Below, piece by piece: positions 58,401-64,000 of a DNA stretch of 64,000 bases. The notes beneath the pieces are model-generated. The model was not told where the DNA came from. It searched no databases and saw only the letters and a list, made by a program, of their open reading frames with translations. Source of the stretch: Christiangramia sediminis (lineage in GTDB: Bacteria > Bacteroidota > Bacteroidia > Flavobacteriales > Flavobacteriaceae); the NCBI RefSeq assembly GCF_020552705.1, contig NZ_JAJBZG010000005.1, positions 930,001-994,000 of the forward strand. Reading direction: 5' to 3'. Each line of letters opens with the position of its first letter. The first letter of the stretch is position 1. The position numbers and the translations under genes were made by a program.

Positions 58401-58561
58401 CCTGTGATAAAGGAGCGATGGTCTTTGGAGATGTAAATAACAAGGACTCGAAAGTTCTTGAAAAGAAAAATGATGACAGGATGTATCATCTGCTTGAGTA
58501 TGTAGGTACAAAACCAAACGTGATGTACCAGACAAAAGTTAGAAATACAACCGACGCTTAA
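55499..58561 (+). CDS. actB: Alternative complex III subunit ActB (molybdopterin-oxidoreductase-like with Fe-S domain)
   Basis: A 1020-residue subunit joining a molybdopterin-oxidoreductase-like domain (about 75-700, without evidence here for bound cofactor) to a C-terminal ferredoxin-like domain with four cluster-binding groups. These are NACTGCGACVIACHSENN, CQHCNHAPCETVCPV, CVGTRYCANNCPY and CSMCIQKTQ with CSAACDKG. The Tat-type motif SRRDFLKYVG is at residues 51-60, preceding a lipobox-like cysteine C71. The family is annotated as TAT-variant-translocated molybdopterin oxidoreductase. It relays electrons from quinol oxidation at the periplasmic face toward the ActA haems. Confidence 0.95.
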   Translation: MSSNKKYWKSVEELNENSSVVETLQQKEFAEEIPVEDFLGDKENLEDSKTSRRDFLKYVGFSTAAASLAACEGPVVKSIPYVVQPERIVPGIANFYASTIADGFDFASVLVKTREGRPIKIENNDLSKFKAGANARVHASVLSLYDTKRVKRPMIEGRNVSWEEFDREVGSALDNASGDIVLLTQTFASPSTSKLIQEFSSKYGNVRHIVYDTVSEDAALNAFQSKYGRRALPNYDFSKVKTVVGVGADFLADWQGGGYDAAYAKTRIPENGEMSRHIQFESNMSLTGANADKRVSLKPSQQKAVMSALRGYVAGGSSTSDLPANIDDAVVKAARQLRQAGSGAVVVCGIPDEEAQNWALEINESLGSQVMDTSNARVIRQGNASEVAQLVEDMNNGSVGALLIAGLNPVHTLPNGKDFAEGLKQVETVVDFTTRTDETSKLSKYVAATPHYLESWGDIQFSEKSFSLMQPTIRPLFDTRQFQDTILKWSDNNLSYYEYIKETWSGGLGDRNWSEVLHDGVFEATSPVTQPASTNAGSSSVSFNMDEMEGDGYELTLYTSTAIGDGQQANNPWLQEMPDPLSRASWDNYVTVSKADAEELGLENENVANGGLNGSYLNLSVGDTVVQNVPVYIMPGQAKGSVGLALGYGRKAGVQEEMQTGVNAYPLYKNFSSVQKVKIEKAAGMHEFACVQLHNTLMGRGDIIKETSLEIFNTKDAHVWNHVPEVSLDHQETPVTSPEVDIWESFDRSTGPHFNLSIDLNACTGCGACVIACHSENNVPVVGREEVRKSRDMHWLRIDRYFSSEDTFTNDLEKKENIGGLGSSLSEFGELEQPADNPQVVFQPVMCQHCNHAPCETVCPVAATSHGRQGQNQMIYNRCVGTRYCANNCPYKVRRFNWFNYAQNDEFDYHMNNDLGRMVLNPDVTVRSRGVMEKCSMCIQKTQKTILDAKREGRTIEDGEFHTACSAACDKGAMVFGDVNNKDSKVLEKKNDDRMYHLLEYVGTKPNVMYQTKVRNTTDA

Positions 58562-58597
58562 TAATAACGAATAACTAAGAATCAATCAGATAAGGAT

Positions 58598-60412
58598 ATG
58601 TCTCATTACGAAGCACCTATACGAAAGCCTCTAGTTACCGGGAACAAAAGCTATCACGATGTGACTGTTGATGTTGCTGCTCCGGTTGAAGGAAGGGCTA
58701 ATAAAACCTGGTGGATAGTTTTTGCTATCTCCCTTGTTGCCTTTCTTTGGGGTGTTGGATGTATAGTTTACACGATTTCTACAGGTATAGGTACCTGGGG
58801 ATTAAACAAAACAGTAGGTTGGGCCTGGGATATTACCAACTTTGTATGGTGGGTAGGTATTGGTCACGCCGGTACACTTATTTCTGCGGTATTACTACTG
58901 TTCCGTCAAAAATGGAGAATGGCGATCAACAGGTCTGCAGAGGCCATGACGATTTTCTCTGTAATGCAGGCGGGTCTTTTTCCATTAATTCACATGGGGC
59001 GTCCATGGTTGGCATATTGGGTACTTCCAATTCCTAACCAGTTCGGATCTCTTTGGGTGAACTTTAACTCACCGCTTCTCTGGGATGTATTTGCGATCTC
59101 TACATATCTTTCGGTTTCACTGGTATTCTGGTGGACTGGATTGTTACCTGACTTCGCAATGATTCGTGACAGGGCAATTACCCCTTTTACAAAAAGAGTT
59201 TACGGAATACTTTCCTTTGGATGGAGTGGACGTGCTAAAGACTGGCAGCGTTTTGAAGAAGTATCATTAGTACTTGCCGGATTGGCAACACCTCTGGTAC
59301 TTTCTGTACACACCATCGTATCTTTTGACTTCGCAACTTCGGTAATACCGGGATGGCATACGACCATTTTCCCTCCTTACTTCGTTGCAGGTGCGATCTT
59401 CTCTGGATTTGCCATGGTAAATACCCTGCTTATCATCATGAGAAAGGTTTCTAATCTTGAAGATTATATAACTATTCAGCATATCGAACTCATGAACATC
59501 GTAATTATGATTACGGGTTCTATCGTAGGTACTGCCTATATTACCGAGTTGGTTATCGCGTGGTACTCAGGAGTGGAGTACGAACAGTATGCATTCCTTA
59601 ACAGGGCTACCGGACCTTACTGGTGGGCATACTGGAGTATGATGACCTGTAACGTGTTCTCGCCACAGTTCATGTGGTTCAAGAAATTACGTACAAGTAT
59701 CATGTTCTCGTTCTTTATCTCTATCGTTGTAAACATCGGGATGTGGTTTGAGCGTTTTGTAATTATCGTGACCTCGCTTCACCGTGATTACCTGCCATCT
59801 TCATGGACGATGTTCTCTCCAACTTTTGTAGATATAGGGATCTTTATCGGTACCATTGGATTCTTCTTTGTATTGTTCCTTCTTTATGCACGTTCGTTCC
59901 CTGTGATCGCTCAGGCAGAGGTTAAAACTATTTTGAAGGCTTCCGGAGAAAAGTATAAGAAACTAAGAGCTGAGCATGGAGATGATGTACTTCATTATAA
60001 TCCGGAAACAGTGGGTAGAAATCCTGTTCGAAATGAAGAGGAAGGTATACATCATAAGATCGAAGATACCGAGCATACTAAGAGAAAAGAAGCAGATCAT
60101 CCTCATGAGGATACTGTGAATGCTGATGGACTGGTTGTTTCTGAAGTAATGAAAGACCGTATTGATGAAATGCTTGAAAGAATTGGAACTTACGATCCGA
60201 AAACTCAGGATGCAGATGATCTTACAAAACTTAAGAATGTGGGGCCGTTGCTTCAGCAACATTTCCATCAGGTAGGTATCTATCTGTTTGATCAGGTAAG
60301 CAAATTAACAGAACAGGATTTTGAATTGCTGGATGAAGTAATCGAGAATTTCCCTATAGAAAAGAATAGAGAAGGATGGGTTGCACAGGCAAACAAACTA
60401 AAAAATAAATAA
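58598..60412 (+). CDS. actC: Alternative complex III subunit ActC (NrfD-like) with C-terminal extension
   Basis: Quinone-binding NrfD/PsrC-family membrane subunit, 604 residues. About ten membrane helices span 30-440, starting with TWWIVFAISLVAFLWGVG, and include a GHAGTLISAVLLLF quinone-site-like region. Unlike the minimal subunit, the last 150 residues are soluble and charged. They contain a His/Glu-rich linker, and at the very end a helix-hairpin-helix-like segment around TKLKNVGPLLQQHFHQVGIY with an FDQVSKLTEQDFELLDE continuation. That tail is of unknown role. It is followed after five bases by actD. Confidence 0.93.
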   Translation: MSHYEAPIRKPLVTGNKSYHDVTVDVAAPVEGRANKTWWIVFAISLVAFLWGVGCIVYTISTGIGTWGLNKTVGWAWDITNFVWWVGIGHAGTLISAVLLLFRQKWRMAINRSAEAMTIFSVMQAGLFPLIHMGRPWLAYWVLPIPNQFGSLWVNFNSPLLWDVFAISTYLSVSLVFWWTGLLPDFAMIRDRAITPFTKRVYGILSFGWSGRAKDWQRFEEVSLVLAGLATPLVLSVHTIVSFDFATSVIPGWHTTIFPPYFVAGAIFSGFAMVNTLLIIMRKVSNLEDYITIQHIELMNIVIMITGSIVGTAYITELVIAWYSGVEYEQYAFLNRATGPYWWAYWSMMTCNVFSPQFMWFKKLRTSIMFSFFISIVVNIGMWFERFVIIVTSLHRDYLPSSWTMFSPTFVDIGIFIGTIGFFFVLFLLYARSFPVIAQAEVKTILKASGEKYKKLRAEHGDDVLHYNPETVGRNPVRNEEEGIHHKIEDTEHTKRKEADHPHEDTVNADGLVVSEVMKDRIDEMLERIGTYDPKTQDADDLTKLKNVGPLLQQHFHQVGIYLFDQVSKLTEQDFELLDEVIENFPIEKNREGWVAQANKLKNK

Positions 60413-60417
60413 TCAGG

Positions 60418-60939
60418 ATGGCATCTAAAGTTGTACACGCTATTTACAGAGATGACGATCTGCTTTTACAAGCCGTAAAACAGATTCGCGAAGCACGCTA
60501 TCATATTGGAGAGATCTATTGTCCATTTCCGGTACACGGGCTAGACAAAGCAATGGGTCTTGCTCCTACAAGACTTGCCATCACTTCATTTTTATATGGT
60601 CTGGTTGGACTTGCAGTGGCAGTTACTATGATGAACTTTATCATGATTGAAGACTGGCCTCAGGATATTGGAGGTAAGCCAAGTTTTAGTTTTATTCAGA
60701 ACATGCCGGCATTTGTGCCAATTATGTTCGAACTAACTGTCTTTTTTGCGGCTCACCTTATGGTAATTACTTTTTATATGAGAAGTAGATTATGGCCTTT
60801 CAAAAAAGCTGAAAATCCAGATGTAAGGACTACAGATGATGTGTTCCTTATGGAGGTAGATGCTGCCAATCACAATATAGATGACCTGACAGATTTTTTA
60901 TATAAAACGGGTGCATCTGAAATTAAATTAATAGAATAA
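60418..60939 (+). CDS. actD: Alternative complex III subunit ActD (DUF3341)
   Basis: A 173-residue DUF3341 membrane subunit with two helices (about 62-84 and 100-122) and conserved YCPFPVHGLDKAMGL in the N-terminal soluble part. In the known structure of the complex ActD sits against ActB/ActC on the cytoplasmic side; its exact role is undetermined. It follows actC by five bases and precedes actE by about 12. Confidence 0.93.
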   Translation: MASKVVHAIYRDDDLLLQAVKQIREARYHIGEIYCPFPVHGLDKAMGLAPTRLAITSFLYGLVGLAVAVTMMNFIMIEDWPQDIGGKPSFSFIQNMPAFVPIMFELTVFFAAHLMVITFYMRSRLWPFKKAENPDVRTTDDVFLMEVDAANHNIDDLTDFLYKTGASEIKLIE

Positions 60940-60951
60940 TACATAGTGATA

Positions 60952-61653
60952 ATGAGAAGTTTGTTCCATAAAACTATAGGATTTTGTCTGCTTGGCTTTG
61001 CAGTTGTTTCCTGCCAAGATAAGGAGGATCCAAACTATCAGTACATGCCAGATATGTATGAGCCGGTAGGTTACGAAGCTTACGGTGAATACGATGTTTT
61101 TGAAAATGGTCAGGAAGCTAAATTGCCTGTAGAAGGTACTGTGCCACGTGGATGGTTACCTTACGATTACGAAAATAATCCACAGGGATTTGCAGATGCC
61201 AAGGCTAATTTAACCAACCCTCTTCCTTATACTCAGGATCACCTGGTGGAAGGAAAGGCCCTTTATACCATTTATTGTGCAGTATGTCATGGGGATAAAG
61301 GAGACGGAAAAGGAATTCTGGTTGAAAGAGAAAAAATTCTGGGTGTTCCATCTTATGATGATGTAGGCCGTGCGATTACTGAAGGTAGTGTTTACCACGT
61401 AATGTATTACGGAATTAATAATATGGGATCTTATGCTTCACAAACCTCTATTGAGGAACGTTGGCAAATAGATCACTACGTGATGAGTCTTAAAGACCAG
61501 TTGGAAGGAAATCCTGAAAGAGAATTTGTAAAAGAAGAGGATGTTCAGAAAAGCATGCTGCCATCAAGAGCAGATGCAAATCTATATCAGGATGCAGGAG
61601 ATGTAAATTCTGAACCTGAAAACGAGAACAACCAAACCGAAATTCAAGAATAA
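60952..61653 (+). CDS. actE: Alternative complex III subunit ActE (monohaem cytochrome c lipoprotein)
   Basis: A 233-residue monohaem cytochrome c. It starts with a lipoprotein signal MRSLFHKTIGFCLLG and lipobox VVSC (C21), anchoring it to the membrane. The haem-binding motif is C109-AVC-H113 in CAVCHGDKGDG, and a likely methionine axial ligand lies in NNMGSYASQ. It receives electrons from ActA and passes them towards the oxidase. The ATG at 60952 is preferred over a GTG two codons upstream. The C-terminal 40 residues are acidic and Asn/Glu-rich. Confidence 0.93.
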   Translation: MRSLFHKTIGFCLLGFAVVSCQDKEDPNYQYMPDMYEPVGYEAYGEYDVFENGQEAKLPVEGTVPRGWLPYDYENNPQGFADAKANLTNPLPYTQDHLVEGKALYTIYCAVCHGDKGDGKGILVEREKILGVPSYDDVGRAITEGSVYHVMYYGINNMGSYASQTSIEERWQIDHYVMSLKDQLEGNPEREFVKEEDVQKSMLPSRADANLYQDAGDVNSEPENENNQTEIQE

Positions 61654-61671
61654 AGATTTAGATCTATCGAT

Positions 61672-63090
61672 ATGTATACGCTATCCAGTAAATTAAAATT
61701 AACAGCAATCATTTGTATGATTGTTGGCGCAATAGGTCTCATTTATGGATTCATCGCTGCACCGGAAACCGTAGAGGATGTTAAGGAAATGATGGCTTCA
61801 GAACATCATGGTGAGGAGCATGCAGAAGAGAGTACTACCGCAGTAAATGTTGAACAACTACCGGGAGGTGATAATGTAGAAATGGAAGATGTTTCGGGAT
61901 ACGAAAGCGAAACTTCCCATGCCGATGAAACTCATGCCGAGGCAGGAGCTCAGGCAGGACATGGCGAAGAAGCATCTCATGATAATGAACATTATGAGCA
62001 TATTCTTCACCAGTTACAAAATAAGCCCTGGGCGGCGATATATGTAGCTGCATTCTTTTTCTTTATGATATCTCTGGGAGCACTTGCTTTTTATGCAATT
62101 CAATATGCAGCACAGGCAGGGTGGTCTCCCGTACTTTTTAGAGTAATGGAAGCTATCACTGCTTACCTGCTACCTGGCGGAATTATTGTATTTGTATTAT
62201 TAGTGCTTTCAGGACTTCATTTGAACCATTTATTTGTCTGGATGGATCCGGAAGTAGTGGCACATGATGAGATCATTCAGGCTAAAACAGCTTATTTAAA
62301 TGTTCCTTTTTTCCTGATTAGGGCAGCTATTTATCTTGGAGGGTGGGTATTATTCAGACATCTGCTTAGAAAAAATTCTATAAAGATGGATGATGCTACA
62401 GATAACGTTTATTTCAAAAAGAACTTTAAACTGGCTGCAGGATTTCTTGTATTCTTTATTGTGACTGAATCTATGATGTCATGGGACTGGATCATGAGTT
62501 TAGATCCACACTGGTTTAGTACATTATTTGGATGGTTTGTATTTGCAAGTTTATTTGTTTCAGCAATTACTACTATCGCTATAGTAACCATCTATCTGAA
62601 ATCAAGAAGTTACCTTGAATTCGTAAATGACAGTCATATTCATGACCTGGCGAAATTCATGTTCGGAATCAGTATTTTCTGGACCTATTTATGGTTCTCT
62701 CAGTTCATGCTGATCTGGTATTCAAATATTCCGGAAGAGGTTGTGTACTTTATCCAGCGAATGGAAGATTATCAGCTACCATTTTTCGGAATGCTTATTA
62801 CAAACTTCCTTTTCCCGGTTCTGTTATTAATGAACAGCGATTATAAAAGAGTAAACTGGTTTGTGATCATGACTGGAATTGTGATCTTGTGTGGTCACTA
62901 CCTGAACGTGTATGTGATGGTGATGCCTGCCACGGTTGGAGAATCATGGTTTATTGGAATTCCTGAAATTAGTGCAGTACTATTGTTTGGTGGATTATTC
63001 ACATTTATTGTGTTCAATTCACTTACCAAAGCACCATTACTGGTTAAGGGGAATCCTTTTATAAAGGAGAGTAAGCATTACCATTATTAA
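61672..63090 (+). CDS. actF: Alternative complex III subunit ActF (NrfD-like quinol-binding subunit 2)
   Basis: Second NrfD-like subunit, 472 residues. After a first helix (LKLTAIICMIVGAIGLIYG) there is an unusual His/Glu/Asp-rich soluble loop at about 38-112 (EHHGEEHAEES, HADETHAEAG, EEASHDNEHYEH), able to bind metal. The remaining roughly nine helices match ActF, including ESMMSWDWIMSLDPHWFS and NFLFPVLLLMN. Together with ActC it provides the membrane scaffold. coxB starts 33 bases downstream. Confidence 0.93.
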   Translation: MYTLSSKLKLTAIICMIVGAIGLIYGFIAAPETVEDVKEMMASEHHGEEHAEESTTAVNVEQLPGGDNVEMEDVSGYESETSHADETHAEAGAQAGHGEEASHDNEHYEHILHQLQNKPWAAIYVAAFFFFMISLGALAFYAIQYAAQAGWSPVLFRVMEAITAYLLPGGIIVFVLLVLSGLHLNHLFVWMDPEVVAHDEIIQAKTAYLNVPFFLIRAAIYLGGWVLFRHLLRKNSIKMDDATDNVYFKKNFKLAAGFLVFFIVTESMMSWDWIMSLDPHWFSTLFGWFVFASLFVSAITTIAIVTIYLKSRSYLEFVNDSHIHDLAKFMFGISIFWTYLWFSQFMLIWYSNIPEEVVYFIQRMEDYQLPFFGMLITNFLFPVLLLMNSDYKRVNWFVIMTGIVILCGHYLNVYVMVMPATVGESWFIGIPEISAVLLFGGLFTFIVFNSLTKAPLLVKGNPFIKESKHYHY

Positions 63091-63123
63091 TTAAGATTGA
63101 TTGTTTAAAGAAGAACTTATAAA

Positions 63124-64000
63124 ATGACCGTATTTTTAGTAATCATAGTACTAGCACTTCTGGCCGTAACAGGTTGGCAGATCTCTAAGATCTTTCAGTT
63201 ATCTAAGAGACCCGATGCCGATACTTCTGAGGTTGCAAACGATAAGGATAACAAATTGCATGGGATCCTTAATCTGGCTTTTCTTATTTTCCTTTATGTA
63301 ATTAGTATTTACTGTTTCTGGGAGTATGGAAGGTTTTACCTGCCAGAGGCAGCTTCTGAGCATGGTGGTGAATATGATACCCTGATGTTTGTTTCTATCG
63401 CCCTTATTATGGTGGTACAGGTATTCACACAGGGACTTCTTCATTACTTTGCGTATAAATACAAAGGTGAAAAAACTAAAAGAGCACTGTTTTATGCTGA
63501 TAATGATAAGCTGGAGTTTATCTGGACCATTATCCCCGTAATTGTTCTTGCAGGTCTAATTATCTACGGATTATTCACCTGGAGTGATATTATGAATATC
63601 AACGAGGAGGAAGATCCCCTGGTGATTGAACTCTATGCGTATCAATTTGACTGGAGAGCAAGATATTCCGGTGAAGACAATACTTTAGGAAAAGCGAATG
63701 TTCGTTTTATTGAAGGAGTAAATCAGTTAGGGGTTGACGAGTCTGATTCTTACGGACAGGATGATAAGATCGTTACTGAATTACACTTACCAGTAAACAG
63801 ACCAGTATTATTCAAATTCCGATCTCAGGATGTATTGCACTCGGCTTACTTCCCATTCTTCAGGGCTCAGATGAACGTTGTTCCGGGTATGATCACTCAA
63901 TTTGGATTTACACCAACCATCACTTCCGAAGAAATGCGGGAAAGTGAATATATGGTAGATAAAGTAAAGAGCGTAAATGAGGAAAGAAATGAAAAAAATA
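63124..64000 (+). CDS. coxB: Cytochrome c oxidase subunit II, 3'-truncated by window edge
   Basis: Starts with ATG at 63124 and stays open to the window end (292 complete codons). Residues 1-18 form a helix, and two further hydrophobic segments follow (about 46-62 and 84-104), ahead of the KLEFIWTIIPVIVLAG helix typical of subunit II. The cupredoxin domain begins with YAYQFDWRARYSG and includes LHLPVNRPVLFKFRSQDVLHSAYFP, where the histidine is a CuA ligand. The CxxxC part of the CuA site lies beyond the window. Its position behind actF fits the alternative complex III-oxidase supercomplex gene order. Confidence 0.95.
   Translation, partial: MTVFLVIIVLALLAVTGWQISKIFQLSKRPDADTSEVANDKDNKLHGILNLAFLIFLYVISIYCFWEYGRFYLPEAASEHGGEYDTLMFVSIALIMVVQVFTQGLLHYFAYKYKGEKTKRALFYADNDKLEFIWTIIPVIVLAGLIIYGLFTWSDIMNINEEEDPLVIELYAYQFDWRARYSGEDNTLGKANVRFIEGVNQLGVDESDSYGQDDKIVTELHLPVNRPVLFKFRSQDVLHSAYFPFFRAQMNVVPGMITQFGFTPTITSEEMRESEYMVDKVKSVNEERNEKN

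Noticed and set aside
57353-58585. Several antisense frames of 75-109 codons opposite actB
   Set aside because: Shadows of a strongly supported coding sequence.

Overview
The window is a contiguous stretch of a Bacteroidota chromosome, almost certainly a marine flavobacterium. The gene content resembles Gramella/Christiangramia, but that genus call is recognition, not something the sequence proves. The phylum is supported by many copies of the Bacteroidetes promoter -7 element TAnnTTTG, a type IX secretion C-terminal sorting domain, a TonB receptor with an N-terminal carboxypeptidase-like domain, flavobacterial DUF families (4271, 4296, 2723, 3050), and an alternative complex III operon leading into cytochrome oxidase. 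The DNA is AT-rich, densely coded, and contains no phage, integrase, transposase or CRISPR array that I can see.

Layout. 1-8 kb: 5'-truncated PEP carboxykinase, hemD with a DUF4271 membrane protein, a polyprenol-phosphate mannosyltransferase/dihydroorotase/DUF4296 operon, a short-chain epimerase and tyrS. 8-10 kb: a LuxE-like protein and a stand-alone T9SS sorting domain protein. 10-17 kb: a phosphate-type module. A TonB-dependent receptor and a lipoprotein built of two near-identical halves diverge from a PhoB/PhoR-like pair, with an 11-bp-period direct-repeat array between them. 17-23 kb: trmB, a LysE-family exporter, an alkyltransferase-like protein, Mrp and NifU-like Fe-S factors, a ferredoxin reductase and a 2Fe-2S ferredoxin. 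22-37 kb: housekeeping genes (glutaryl-CoA-dehydrogenase-like enzyme, tRNA methyltransferase, tsf-rpsB, rpsI-rplM, polA, aspartylglucosaminidase, phosphoesterase, thioredoxin fold, polysaccharide deacetylase) whose gaps hold at least eight copies of two palindromic repeat families. 37-48 kb: a large DUF2723 protein, tRNA-Gln, a UDP-glucuronate epimerase, a CHASE/PAS histidine kinase with receiver, an AsmA-like protein and a universal stress protein.

48-64 kb: two large co-oriented operons. rimP-nusA-infB begins with an intrinsic-terminator hairpin placed seven bases before the first start codon. actABCDEF encodes alternative complex III, a quinol:cytochrome c oxidoreductase, and continues into coxB (cytochrome oxidase subunit II), which runs off the end of the window. 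This arrangement couples quinol oxidation directly to oxygen reduction.

The items I consider most worth checking are the Pho-box-like array (six in-phase units), a 59-codon cysteine-rich gene at 23518, a signal-peptide coding stretch without an AUG at 45083-45175, mutually exclusive leader structures ahead of rpsB and actA, the rimP attenuator, and several enzymes lacking an expected catalytic or metal-binding residue.
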